Shown here one piece after another: positions 27,481 to 36,480 of a stretch of 64,000 nt of DNA. Position numbers and translations under genes: made by a program. This DNA comes from a virus, in the IMG/VR virus record IMGVR_UViG_3300042453_004886, positions 124,001 through 188,000 of that record; one strand, given 5' to 3'. The notes under the pieces were generated by a model. It ran no database searches, was not told where the DNA came from, and saw nothing but the letters and a program-made list of their open reading frames with translations. The stretch's first letter is position 1. Each line of letters starts with the position of its first letter.

Positions 27481-30192
27481 ATGTCAGACACAACTAACTT
27501 CAACCTGAGCAAGCCAGCAGAAGGTGCTTTAGACTGGGATGTTGATCTCAATAACAACTTTGACATTATTGATGAAGAAATAAAGAACGCTCAGACCCTG
27601 ACAAATGCCAAAATTACCACAGCGCTAGGTTTTACCCCCGAAGATTCCTCCAAGGGTGGTGTAGCGGACGGATTTGCAACTCTGAATGCTGCTGGCAAGG
27701 TTCCTGTTACTCAAATTGCTATCAATAGCGCAACTGTTACAGATGCTCTTGGGTATACTCCTGAAGACGCTGCAAACAAAGACGCAGCAGGTGGCTACTC
27801 AAGCCTTAATTCTTCGGGTAAAGTTCCTTCGGCAAATCTTGCTATTACCGACCAGATTATTGCAGAATCTTTAGGGTTTGTTCCAGAAAATCCTACAAAC
27901 AAAGGCGTTGGTCTAGAATCAAGCCAGACTCAAGCTGCTGTTCCTGAAATGACTTCAGCAACTTCTGGAGATATTACGATTTCGGGTTCTGGTTGGGTAA
28001 ACTCAGTTTGGGCAAGTGGCGGATCAGCTTATCCGTGGTCATTTTTTAACGCATCCGTAGGAAACCCGCATACCCCTGGTTCAGGCGGTGGAAGCGGTTC
28101 TTCTGCTTCTGTTACAGTAGACTTTGGATCTGGAAACTTAGAAAGAATTGTTAGTTACAGGGTTGGATTTAATAGCGTTTACTGTAGCTCAGCAAATATT
28201 TCAGGCTCTAACGATCAAAGTTCTTGGACTTTACTAAATAGTTCATCTGGTTCTTCCCCAACTACTATTAGCTTTATTAATTTAAATAGCTACCGTTACT
28301 ACAAAATTACTTTATATTCAGGTGGTTATAGTCCTCTACTTCCTGGAGATTTACAGCTTTACCGGCACGTAGACAGCGGTTATGTAAGTCTTGATGCAAA
28401 CGGTAAGGTAAGCAGCACTCAGATCTCTTTAAATAGCTCTCATATTTCTGATGCGCTTGGATTTGATTCTGAAAATGCAAACAACAGAGGCGCGGTAAAT
28501 GGCTACGCTTCTTTGGATAGCAATGGAAAGATTCCTACAGCTCAAATCAGTCTTTCTGAAAGTAATGTAACAAACGGACTGACTTTTATACCTCAGAATC
28601 CCAGTGCTAAAGACGCTGCAAACGGATACGTAGGGTTAGACGTAACCGGAAAAGTCTCTAGTTCCAAACTCGTATACAATTTCTCAAAGATCTCAAATCT
28701 TTCTATCTCAGCACCTTTGACTGGACAGACACTTCAGTATAACGGAACAAGTTGGGTAAACGGAGCAGTTCCTTCCGGCTCATCTACACTTGCTGGTGGC
28801 CTTTCAGACGTTTCAATTACTTCACCTTCAAGTGGACAAATTCTTAAGCACAACGGAACTGCTTTTACAAATCAAACCGGGGGCTCAAGCCGAGTTACAG
28901 TTCCAGTAAGACAGACGGTTCTTAGCGGAGCTACTGAACGTTATTCAGGTGTAGCTAACTTTTTAGCAGCCGGTTCAGGGCTAAACGTAAACCTTTCCGC
29001 AACTTCAGTTCCCGTAAACATTGCTTTTGCTGCCGGAACAGATTCATCCGGAGCTGTAGACTACATCGGAACAATTAGCTCTGACGTGACAAATGCATGG
29101 ACTTTGCCTTCAAGCTCAACGTCTTACCTGTACGTTGAAAGGAACTCCTCAACGGGAGCTTTAACATACGGATCTACAACTGTTCGGCCTCAGTACCAGC
29201 AGTGGTTATACCTTGGTCCAGACTTGACAACAGGCGGAACAGCAACAGCTAGCTCTACCTACAGTGGATCTTGGCCCGCATCCGCAGCTTTTAGTGACAA
29301 TGGATATGGTGGCAGCTCCGGTACATCTTGGTTAGCAACAGATGGCACAGGATCCGGTTGGCTTCAATATCAGTTTGCGTCAGCACAAACTATTATCAAC
29401 TACACAATTTATGCAGATTCTACTAGAACTGATAACGCCCCTAAAAACTGGACTTTTGAAGCTTCAACTACAGGAGCAGCCGGTAGCTGGGTTGTATTAG
29501 ACACCCAAACAAATCAAACCGACTGGGCTACAACAAACGGAAGAAGCTACACTTTTTCAAATAGCACAGCTTATACATACTACAGAATTAACATTAGTGC
29601 TGTAAATAACACTGTTGCTGGCGGAGCGCCAAGTAATCGCATGGGCATTGGTGAAATGGAGATGCGCGGTTTTGCTGCAAATGTCCAGCACTGGTTTGAT
29701 CTGAGCACCATGACCATGAAGCTCTGGAATGGGTCTTCTTGGGATACCAAACAGCGGGTGTTTGTCGGTGAAGCTGTAACAAATGCTTCAGCAGTCACTT
29801 CTGTTACTGCTTATGCACTAAAAGGTTACTTTGAATCGGAAGCTTTCCATGTAAGTAAAAATACGTCTGGATCAAGCGTTTATAATATTGCACACAACAT
29901 TGGGGTTGATCCCACTTTTTACTCAACCCTGCTTCGATACAACAGTGACTACAAGTGGACTGAAGTAACTCAATTCTCCGATGGGTCAGGATACGCTAAT
30001 CCAAGAAGTTTCTTAGATTACAAAACCATTAAAGTAGTGCCTCCATACCACTACATTTACATTGCTTCAACTCTTACCGGTGCCCAGTCTCGTCCAAACC
30101 TTGGAATTGATTCTTTCCCAAGCACAACAGATGCGGCTCCAACCTATCACACCGCAGGTGAATGCAAAGTTGTAGTCAGTAGAGGCTGGTAA
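27481..30192 (+). CDS. Tail fibre with repeats and two discoidin-like domains, 3
   Basis: 903 residues. Same N terminus and repeats, but a discoidin-like domain of about 155 residues (residues ~144-299; VTVDFGSGNLERIVSYRVGF, ISGSNDQSSWTLL) is inserted inside the third repeat, between NKGV and GYVSLD; the repeats then continue. A second discoidin domain lies near 590-720 (NWTFEASTTGAAGSWVVLDT), followed by the shared C terminus (WFDLSTMTMKLWNGSSWDTK). Domain insertion into a repeat module suggests modular shuffling of receptor-binding parts. Ended by a strong terminator. Confidence 0.85.
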   Translation: MSDTTNFNLSKPAEGALDWDVDLNNNFDIIDEEIKNAQTLTNAKITTALGFTPEDSSKGGVADGFATLNAAGKVPVTQIAINSATVTDALGYTPEDAANKDAAGGYSSLNSSGKVPSANLAITDQIIAESLGFVPENPTNKGVGLESSQTQAAVPEMTSATSGDITISGSGWVNSVWASGGSAYPWSFFNASVGNPHTPGSGGGSGSSASVTVDFGSGNLERIVSYRVGFNSVYCSSANISGSNDQSSWTLLNSSSGSSPTTISFINLNSYRYYKITLYSGGYSPLLPGDLQLYRHVDSGYVSLDANGKVSSTQISLNSSHISDALGFDSENANNRGAVNGYASLDSNGKIPTAQISLSESNVTNGLTFIPQNPSAKDAANGYVGLDVTGKVSSSKLVYNFSKISNLSISAPLTGQTLQYNGTSWVNGAVPSGSSTLAGGLSDVSITSPSSGQILKHNGTAFTNQTGGSSRVTVPVRQTVLSGATERYSGVANFLAAGSGLNVNLSATSVPVNIAFAAGTDSSGAVDYIGTISSDVTNAWTLPSSSTSYLYVERNSSTGALTYGSTTVRPQYQQWLYLGPDLTTGGTATASSTYSGSWPASAAFSDNGYGGSSGTSWLATDGTGSGWLQYQFASAQTIINYTIYADSTRTDNAPKNWTFEASTTGAAGSWVVLDTQTNQTDWATTNGRSYTFSNSTAYTYYRINISAVNNTVAGGAPSNRMGIGEMEMRGFAANVQHWFDLSTMTMKLWNGSSWDTKQRVFVGEAVTNASAVTSVTAYALKGYFESEAFHVSKNTSGSSVYNIAHNIGVDPTFYSTLLRYNSDYKWTEVTQFSDGSGYANPRSFLDYKTIKVVPPYHYIYIASTLTGAQSRPNLGIDSFPSTTDAAPTYHTAGECKVVVSRGW

Positions 30193-30206
30193 CTTAAAAA
30201 GCTTAC

Positions 30207-30238
30207 AGCAGCGCTGCCGAATCGGCAGCGCTGCTTTT
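30207..30238 (+). terminator. Rho-independent terminator after the fibre genes
   Basis: A 13-bp perfect stem (AGCAGCGCTGCCG / CGGCAGCGCTGCT) with AAT loop followed by TTTT. Ends the fibre operon. Bases 30239-30319 contain AGGTATAAGATA (30270-30281) behind TTGATT, a likely promoter for the next gene. Confidence 0.9.
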
Positions 30239-30319
30239 GCATGCTTAATTAGTTGATTTTATTCCTAGATAGGTATAAGATAAGACCACTTGCCTGTATT
30301 TTACAAAGTAGGTGACTAG

Positions 30320-31144
30320 ATGGATATCGACCTATCTCCTCCTGAAGGTGTTCGCTCTGCTTTAAGGCGTGGCCTTGAACTTCATGAAGAAGGTCACAGC
30401 GGTGACGGGCTTCAGTCAGAAACAGTGGCTTGGGCAAGAAAAATGGCCAGCGGAACTGCTGCTTCTGTTGATAAAATCAAGAAGATGAATGCTTGGCATG
30501 CAAGACATGCCGTTGACAAAAAGCCGGGCTGGGAAAGTCCACCTACTCCAGGCTACGTGGCTTTTTTGCTTTGGGGTGGTGCCGCAGGCCGATCCTGGGC
30601 AAAGTCTAAAGTCGAAGAGATTGAGCGTAAAGAAAAGCTTTCGAGTAACTATATGCCACTGAGTTATTTTGGTGACGTAGATGTAGATTCAGTTGAGGGT
30701 CAAATTGATATCCTGAATCGTCTACACGCAGATGAGATTCGTGCAGCCATGCAGTATGCCAACCATGAAGTAGCTTTCAAAGGACCTAATTGCCTCTCTG
30801 TTCAAGCCATGTTTGCTGAGCATTACGAAGAAGAGTTGAAGCACGCTGAAAAGCTCAGAAAGCTCATTGACTGGCTTGGCGGTAACATTGAGAACGGCCT
30901 TGAGATGATGGCTACAATCGGTCCTGGAGCCCCTAGAGGGCTTGGTGATGTGCTTGTATCGAACAACAACACCACCATGCTTCAACAAGACCTTGTAGGC
31001 GAGCAGGGAGCAATTGAAGCTTACACAGAAGCTATCAGCATTTTCCAGAATCGAAACTACATGGTGGCGCTCACGCTTACAGAAATTCTAAGAGATGAGT
31101 GGGAACACCAGCGAGAGCTCCGAGATCTTCTAAACATCAACTAA
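30320..31144 (+). CDS. Phage structural-type domain fused to a ferritin-like domain
   Basis: 274 residues. Residues 1-95 (RSALRRGLELHEEGHSG, AWHARHAVDKKPGW, GYVAFLLWGGAAGRSWA) match a small domain recurrent in large phages and cyanophages, usually in virion or protease-like contexts. Residues ~125-274 form a four-helix ferritin/rubrerythrin-like unit with di-iron ligand motifs (EIRAAMQYANHE, EHYEEELKHAEKL, GEQGAIEAYTEAI, DEWEHQRELRDLL). A ferritin-like partner could bind iron or protect DNA, as Dps does; the catalytic role is not shown. Overlaps the next start (TAATG). Confidence 0.75.
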   Translation: MDIDLSPPEGVRSALRRGLELHEEGHSGDGLQSETVAWARKMASGTAASVDKIKKMNAWHARHAVDKKPGWESPPTPGYVAFLLWGGAAGRSWAKSKVEEIERKEKLSSNYMPLSYFGDVDVDSVEGQIDILNRLHADEIRAAMQYANHEVAFKGPNCLSVQAMFAEHYEEELKHAEKLRKLIDWLGGNIENGLEMMATIGPGAPRGLGDVLVSNNNTTMLQQDLVGEQGAIEAYTEAISIFQNRNYMVALTLTEILRDEWEHQRELRDLLNIN

Positions 31145-31614
31145 TGCTTAGTTGTAAAAACTGCTTCAACCTGATGGATAGAAGTTCGTGCTTTAACTGC
31201 TATCCTCTATCTAGAAAAACTAATTTTTGCATCATGATGTCAGATGACAGCAAAAATTTAATTAACCTAGCTTTCAGCAGTGATTTATTTTATATCATTG
31301 ACAACATAGCGGAGTATCAAAAAAACAGTAAACTAATATGGAAAGTATTAGGTTACATACTGGAAGTTCCCGAGCATCTTACTTTTGATGATATAAAGCA
31401 CAGGATAAAAATTGACCCTGTAGTAAAAAACTTATTTGCAAACAAGGAAAGACAAAAACCTTACTATATTAACTGGAAGTCACCCGGTTATTTTTTACAG
31501 AATCCTGCTTTGATAGAATTTTCTTTTGAGTTACACGAAAGTCCTGAGCTTAAAAATTTACTGGATAAAGCTAAATTGATATCAAAATTCCAGTCTTCGT
31601 TGAGTCCGAGGTGA
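31144..31614 (+). CDS. Hypothetical protein with N-terminal zinc finger
   Basis: 156 residues from ATG 31144, overlapping the previous stop. The start (LSCKNCFNLMDRSSCFNCYP) has CxxC...CxxC spacing for one zinc, with a fifth Cys after. The rest is helical (LAFSSDLFYIIDNIAEYQK, LIWKVLGYILEVPEHLTFD). Followed four bases later by RNase H, whose own N terminus also has a Cys site. No known family. Confidence 0.6.
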   Translation: MLSCKNCFNLMDRSSCFNCYPLSRKTNFCIMMSDDSKNLINLAFSSDLFYIIDNIAEYQKNSKLIWKVLGYILEVPEHLTFDDIKHRIKIDPVVKNLFANKERQKPYYINWKSPGYFLQNPALIEFSFELHESPELKNLLDKAKLISKFQSSLSPR

Positions 31615-31617
31615 ACC

Positions 31618-32247
31618 GTGGCAAAATACAGAATATGTATCAGTTCAGGGTGCCCAAGAAACCTCAGGCCTTACAACACGGCTATCACCAAGACTTATCA
31701 GTATTGTCCTTTTTGTCAGTCAACCAATGTTCACATTTATCATAAACCGATTCCTGACTACACGGTCTACACCGATGGCTCGTGTCTGAACAACGTAACA
31801 GGTGGTGCAGGTGGCTGGGCAGCTGTTATCATCAAGGGGTTTGAGTACGACAAGCCTCTGGAAATTGATGAGGAAAGGCTGATCAAGGTTGTTCAAGGTG
31901 GAGCTGACTTTACTACAAACAACCGTATGGAAATTCAGGGAATATTAGAAGTTCTTGAAAAAGAATTTCCTGAATACTCCAAGATTGAATTTGTTTCAGA
32001 TAGTCAGTACACCATCAATGGCTTCAGCACCTGGATTCATAGTTGGAATGAAAAGCAGTGGTCCAGACCCGACGGTAAAGAAGTAAAAAATCAGGACATG
32101 TGGAAAAAGGCTTTTGAGTTGATTAAAAATCACAAACATGATACCTATTTCAGATGGGTCAAGGGGCACTCAAATAATCCTTACAATTGTTTAGCTGACC
32201 GTATTGCGGGTCAAACTGCAAAAACGTTTTTGAAAGAAAAGGCCTAA
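31618..32247 (+). CDS. rnhA: RNase HI with N-terminal zinc ribbon
   Basis: 209 residues from a GTG at 31618 (GAGGTGA upstream). Cys 7 and 12 and YCPFCQ (about 30-35) form an N-terminal zinc-ribbon-like segment. The RNase HI domain has all catalytic residues in order: YTDGS (Asp), NNRMEIQG (Glu), FVSDSQYTINGF (Asp), KGHSNN (His) and LADRIA (Asp). It degrades the RNA of RNA-DNA hybrids, removing replication primers. Unusual place: between virion genes rather than in the replication module. Confidence 0.92.
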   Translation: MAKYRICISSGCPRNLRPYNTAITKTYQYCPFCQSTNVHIYHKPIPDYTVYTDGSCLNNVTGGAGGWAAVIIKGFEYDKPLEIDEERLIKVVQGGADFTTNNRMEIQGILEVLEKEFPEYSKIEFVSDSQYTINGFSTWIHSWNEKQWSRPDGKEVKNQDMWKKAFELIKNHKHDTYFRWVKGHSNNPYNCLADRIAGQTAKTFLKEKA

Positions 32248-32248
32248 C

Positions 32249-32458
32249 ATGGAATCTTTTATTATTCCTCTTATCCAAATGTTTGTAGCAATGCTTGTGT
32301 TTGGACTTTCTATTTTTCTTTATAATAGCTTTGGCATGATTGGGTTTTTTGCAGCAGTATTTGCTTATTACGTTGCAACAAATCTTGAATTTGAAACATC
32401 CTACGAGGAAGATCTTGATTTAAATCAAGCCCTTTCTCAGTCTTTCAAGGAAGAATAA
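32249..32458 (+). CDS. Small membrane protein
   Basis: 69 residues with two hydrophobic segments (FIIPLIQMFVAMLVFGLSIF and MIGFFAAVFAYYVATNL) joined by a short loop, then an acidic cytoplasmic-type tail (YEEDLDLNQALSQSF). Size and topology resemble phage holins or other small inner-membrane proteins, but no endolysin is adjacent. One base after RNase H; terminator follows. Confidence 0.6.
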   Translation: MESFIIPLIQMFVAMLVFGLSIFLYNSFGMIGFFAAVFAYYVATNLEFETSYEEDLDLNQALSQSFKEE

Positions 32459-32464
32459 TTAAAT

Positions 32465-32488
32465 AGGGGCGGCCCAATTGCCGCCCCT
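32465..32488 (+). terminator. Hairpin terminator
   Basis: AGGGGCGGC/GCCGCCCCT stem with CCAATT loop six bases after the stop codon; weak T content downstream. Confidence 0.75.
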
Positions 32489-32579
32489 CTGCAATCCTTG
32501 GTAATCTCTTTCAGTGGGCCAGTGCGCACTGTCGTCCACCAAGAGCACCAAGTTGGTTCCAAGATAGCAAGAAACGAGT

Positions 32580-32651
32580 TCAAGCGTCAACAGGTTACTT
32601 TGTTTCGTTTGTCTAATATAATTGTGAATTAAGAACTAGAGGAGAACACAC
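32580..32651 (+). promoter_or_regulatory. Putative promoter region
   Basis: TATAAT at 32617-32622 lies 30 bases before the ATG at 32652, with TTACTT 16 bases upstream as a poor -35. AGAGGAG precedes the start codon. Bases 32489-32579 show no gene and contain small inverted repeats (CAGTG/CACTG). Confidence 0.45.
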
Positions 32652-33128
32652 ATGGCAGACGTATTTCAAGGCCCTTACGCGCACGCAGAGAATGCGCCGA
32701 TGTTTGTTCAAAAGTGCATCTGTCCCCTGTCTTGTCCGGAACACCCAGACGTTCCTTTGATTGATCCCGCTGAAGAATTGGCAAGGCAAGTAAATCAAAG
32801 TACAGAGCTTATTTCAAGCTACGTTACACCGCCTTCTATCATTCCCGTAGTCATCGAGAATGCAAAACAAATTCTTGAAGACAATCAAATTTCTATTCAA
32901 GAAATGGGCGAGTCAATCGCTGTAAGAACTGCAACGGGTTTGATTACTTTCTCCTACGAAGTTGCAAATGCGCTTTGTCAAGAAATTCTTTCATCTCGTA
33001 AAAGAATTGAATTGACACTTCCAGAAACTTTAGATACAACTATACAAACACTCAAACAAAGAGCTGGTCACGACATGGAACCGCTGATTGATATGATCGA
33101 AAAGCTTTTAAAGAACAAAAATGGTTAG
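32652..33128 (+). CDS. Hypothetical protein
   Basis: 158 residues. N terminus has CICPLSCPEH, a cysteine/histidine cluster that could bind zinc. The rest is helical (EELARQVNQSTELISSYV, PVVIENAKQILEDNQISI, TTIQTLKQRAGHDMEPLIDM). The stop overlaps the glycosyltransferase start by eight bases. Unassigned. Confidence 0.6.
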   Translation: MADVFQGPYAHAENAPMFVQKCICPLSCPEHPDVPLIDPAEELARQVNQSTELISSYVTPPSIIPVVIENAKQILEDNQISIQEMGESIAVRTATGLITFSYEVANALCQEILSSRKRIELTLPETLDTTIQTLKQRAGHDMEPLIDMIEKLLKNKNG

Positions 33129-34587
33129 GTATATAAGTGTTATTACTGACTATGAGTACTTGCTATGGCAGCAAGAACTACAGGTATTTAATTTCAAACT
33201 GCTCGAGATCTTAGATCAACTGACCGTTGTTGTTCTCAGAGATTCTGGAGTTCCACTCAGCGAGCACGCTAAGAAGCTTGCCGATCTGGTCGACGTTCAC
33301 TATTTCGTGAATGATCAGCCAGATCGTTCTTATATTCCCAGTAACAAACCTTGGGGATTGATGAAGCTTCTTGAAAAGCATCCCGAGTATGGCGAAGAAG
33401 TTTTCCTGCTTGACTCAGATGTCATTTTTAAAGAACGCCTGAATTTTAACAACATCAACCGTAGAAAAAACGACAAGACTTGGTATGTGTCCAACTGCGT
33501 AGGTTACCTTGGATACAGCTACTTGGTTGATCAGCTTGGAGAAGAGCTGGTCGATCAAATGGCTCAAGTTGTAGGACTAACTGGAGAGCGCCTGAAGAAA
33601 GAGCAACTAAACTCAGGCGGTGCTCAGTATTACATGAAAAACGTGACTGCTGACTTCTGTAAGCAAGTTGCTCTGGATTCAATCAATATTTATAACTGGT
33701 CTATTCAACACAAGAAACCCGACGGGTCTTACAAGATTCAAGTCTGGACCGCGGAGATGTGGTCATGGCTCTGGAATGCTTTTAAAGTTGCTGACGTTAA
33801 AGTTAGTTACGAAATGCGATTCTCTTGGGCACCTCACGACATAGAAGAGTGGTACTCGTGCAAGATGCTACACCTTGCAGGTGTTGTCGGAGAAGAGAAA
33901 AACAATTTCTACAAGGGAAAATACGCAAACAAAGCGCCTTGGGAAGTTGAAACTAACTTTCATCATGTAGATCGATCCAAGTGCTGGGGTCCCTATGTAG
34001 AGCTCATAGAAGCCTACAAAAGCCTTCCTACAAAGCGAGGAGTTGTCTGCTACCTTGACGATACGCCAGAGGCCGTAGAAAGCGCTACAAGGCTGTTTGA
34101 GAGCATCCTAAACTCTGGGCATCAGGATACAGACCTGATCCTGTTTGGCTCAATAAAAACTCTTTCAAATATGAGTAACCATCCAAGGTTAGCTAAGATT
34201 GTTACAAACCCAGAACCAGGGTCTGAAGTAGCACCCGAACTGAACTCATACGCATGCTTTAAAAACGACCACGGTGTTTTGTACAAATACAGCCACCTTT
34301 TAAAAACAAATGTGTCTACTGTAATCAAACAAAACTGGAAGGATTTCCTACCAGATAGGCTTGTAACTGGTCCAAAATCGTTTCCAGATTACACTTTTTA
34401 CGGACCTACATCTCAAGTTCTAGAAGTATGCCAAGCAGGTCTGAGGCACGCAAAAAGAGTTTTACACGACATGGAACACCGCGCTCCTTTTTATTCAGTT
34501 TATACAGAAATAGTAAATAGAATTCACTGGTTTGAAGAACGGTTAGAGGAAAAAGATTTACCTTGGGCTACTGCTAATCTTGTATAA
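33121..34587 (+). CDS. Glycosyltransferase-like protein
   Basis: 488 residues. The first ~290 have a nucleotide-sugar transferase layout: an N-terminal Rossmann-like strand, VFLLDSDVIF (DxD metal site near residue 100), LNSGGAQYYMKN and VWTAEMWSWLWNAF. This combination resembles eukaryotic-type peptidyl serine/hydroxyproline glycosyltransferases and related phage proteins. The C-terminal ~190 residues look like a second, less conserved domain. It lies among tail genes, near the mucin-like Thr-rich protein at 35765, so it may glycosylate virion proteins. Substrate and activity are inferred. Confidence 0.65.
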   Translation: MVRYISVITDYEYLLWQQELQVFNFKLLEILDQLTVVVLRDSGVPLSEHAKKLADLVDVHYFVNDQPDRSYIPSNKPWGLMKLLEKHPEYGEEVFLLDSDVIFKERLNFNNINRRKNDKTWYVSNCVGYLGYSYLVDQLGEELVDQMAQVVGLTGERLKKEQLNSGGAQYYMKNVTADFCKQVALDSINIYNWSIQHKKPDGSYKIQVWTAEMWSWLWNAFKVADVKVSYEMRFSWAPHDIEEWYSCKMLHLAGVVGEEKNNFYKGKYANKAPWEVETNFHHVDRSKCWGPYVELIEAYKSLPTKRGVVCYLDDTPEAVESATRLFESILNSGHQDTDLILFGSIKTLSNMSNHPRLAKIVTNPEPGSEVAPELNSYACFKNDHGVLYKYSHLLKTNVSTVIKQNWKDFLPDRLVTGPKSFPDYTFYGPTSQVLEVCQAGLRHAKRVLHDMEHRAPFYSVYTEIVNRIHWFEERLEEKDLPWATANLV

Positions 34588-34643
34588 TTCAGTTCATCAT
34601 GGTATTGTCTATAATTATATACGTATACCTTAGAGGATAAACC

Positions 34644-35759
34644 ATGGCTTACAAATTTACGTTTGCTGATGGCAGCTCAACAGTAAATTTAGTACCTGAA
34701 ACAGCTACAAAAGCTATCTGGTACTTAAAAGAAGCTCTTAAATCAGCTGGCTGGGTTGTCAAACATACGTTTAAAGCAGCAAGCCAAACCTTGGAGTCTC
34801 CCGACTCAACTGGAACAACTTCTGATATTTCTCCAGATTCAGATGGCTTAGCATCAAATGGCTCTTGGTTTGTCATTCAGCAACCTTCAGCTAATGCAGA
34901 CTCAAGCCCTGTTCAAGCACCTTTTGGCGGAACCAGACAGTATATATTTGTTCGAGGAAATGACGATAAGCAATGGTATATTGGCTACAGTTACACAGGT
35001 ACATTTGGAAACGCAACTGTAACTGATATTGCTTATGCTCCGGATGAAAAACCAGTAATCGGTTCTGTTCCCTTTGTATCAAGAAATACGTCAAATCATG
35101 AAATTTCTGGAATAACATTTACTTACAACATGTTTCCAGATGTAGTAAGCACGGGTGGATCCGTTCTTCAGTTAGGTGTTTCGGATAAAGCTCCGTTTAC
35201 TTTTTACTTTGTAAACTACATTAGTGGAACAAATCAAAACGCTGACACTGGCGCAACTACAGGTTTCATGACGGAAGCAATGGCTCCGGGTACGTTTACT
35301 TTTGATTCAGACAATCCGTATAACCCGGCGTTTACGGACATTGATCCAATTGTTCACTATATTCACCCTTACATTGGCTATTACTCCTATTACGGAATGG
35401 TTCAGCCAACTGCTGCTTTTTCAGTAGGAATGCTTTCTCAGAGTGCTACAAATGGAAAAATGTGGTTTAAACCTACTTCAGGAAACGCTCAGTGGGGTAA
35501 TGTATCAGCTGGCTTAACGTCATTTACTTCCGGAAGTGTTCCAAACGGTATGGGGAACGACCACATAACAAATAAAGTTATTCTTGTTCCAATACAGTGG
35601 GGATCAGGCTCACTTGGTTTGAGAGGGATTGGTTCAACATTTAGGTGGCCTTCCAGTAATCTTTTACACGGTCAGCTTGTTTCTGGGGCTACTGATAAAG
35701 TTTGCTTTGATGATCTTGTATTTCCTTGGCCAAGTGATGAAATCATTCCTTTCAGGTAA
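34644..35759 (+). CDS. Virion structural protein, beta-rich
   Basis: 371 residues, Ser/Thr/Gly/Tyr-rich with many strands (YIFVRGNDDKQWYIGYSYTG, ITFTYNMFPDVVSTGGSVLQ, IVHYIHPYIGYYSYYGMVQP). The N-terminal part (ATKAIWYLKEALKSAGWVV) is a short helical module seen at the start of phage tail proteins that place a following beta domain. TATAAT upstream (34608) and GAGGATAA before the ATG. Likely a tail or fibre accessory protein with an appended sugar- or protein-binding domain. Confidence 0.65.
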   Translation: MAYKFTFADGSSTVNLVPETATKAIWYLKEALKSAGWVVKHTFKAASQTLESPDSTGTTSDISPDSDGLASNGSWFVIQQPSANADSSPVQAPFGGTRQYIFVRGNDDKQWYIGYSYTGTFGNATVTDIAYAPDEKPVIGSVPFVSRNTSNHEISGITFTYNMFPDVVSTGGSVLQLGVSDKAPFTFYFVNYISGTNQNADTGATTGFMTEAMAPGTFTFDSDNPYNPAFTDIDPIVHYIHPYIGYYSYYGMVQPTAAFSVGMLSQSATNGKMWFKPTSGNAQWGNVSAGLTSFTSGSVPNGMGNDHITNKVILVPIQWGSGSLGLRGIGSTFRWPSSNLLHGQLVSGATDKVCFDDLVFPWPSDEIIPFR

Positions 35760-35764
35760 TTTAA

Positions 35765-36469
35765 ATGGATGTTTTGGAAAGCTTTGAGTGGTCAACCTAT
35801 AGCTTTGAATCTGGCTTAAACATATTTTTAGCTGTAGAAGTAAACTACACCTTAGAGCCTTTTAAAATAAAAAGTTACTACAACTTATCAAACTACACTT
35901 TAGAAACTTCTAACATTAAAGTTTACTCAAGTGACTATCCCACCTCCGCAGTGGCTTTTAGAGAAATTACGCTTACTCCCCCAACTACAACTACAACTAC
36001 AACTACAACTACAACTACAACTATTCCCCCGACAACTACTACAACAACTACAGAGCCTCCCACAGCAACAACAACTACAACAACTACAACAACTACAACT
36101 ACAGAGGCTCCCACGACAACTACAACAACAATTCCGCCCACTACCACTACAACAACAACTACAGAACCTCCTACGACTACTACAACAACGATTCCTCCAA
36201 CTACTACAACTACGACTACAACGACTACAATACTGCCTACGACCACTACAACAACGATTCCCCCAACAACCACTACAACTACAACTACACGAGTTCCTGA
36301 AGTTGAAGTAGTTGTGAGGATGGGGGATTGCTCAAGAACTTACACTTTCGAGGCTGCATCAAGAACTTATCCTAGGCCTTCTTCTTCAAGAACAATGCCT
36401 GATGTTTGTCTTGGTCAAAAATTTGGTTTTGGCTACGCAGAATTTGGATCTAGTGGTTTTGGTACCTAG
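35765..36469 (+). CDS. Mucin-like Thr/Pro-rich virion protein
   Basis: 234 residues. A beta-type N-terminal domain of ~75 residues is followed by ~105 residues almost entirely Thr, broken by IPP, EPP, EAP or ILP spacers at intervals of about 10-20. A C-terminal domain with two Cys (GDCSRTYTF, DVCLGQKFG) and a Gly-Phe tail (GFGYAEFGSSGFG) follows. The Thr run uses many ACN codons, so it is not a simple DNA repeat. Such stretches are extended linkers and, in other systems, O-glycosylation sites. A reverse-strand frame rich in Val is its shadow. Confidence 0.75.
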   Translation: MDVLESFEWSTYSFESGLNIFLAVEVNYTLEPFKIKSYYNLSNYTLETSNIKVYSSDYPTSAVAFREITLTPPTTTTTTTTTTTTTIPPTTTTTTTEPPTATTTTTTTTTTTTEAPTTTTTTIPPTTTTTTTTEPPTTTTTTIPPTTTTTTTTTTILPTTTTTTIPPTTTTTTTTRVPEVEVVVRMGDCSRTYTFEAASRTYPRPSSSRTMPDVCLGQKFGFGYAEFGSSGFGT

Positions 36470-36480
36470 GGAGAATTAAT

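Noticed and set aside
35935-36273. Reverse-strand frame of 112 residues rich in Val and Gly
   Set aside because: It is the exact shadow of the Thr/Pro linker codons (ACN read backwards as NGT); no start signal and no independent composition.
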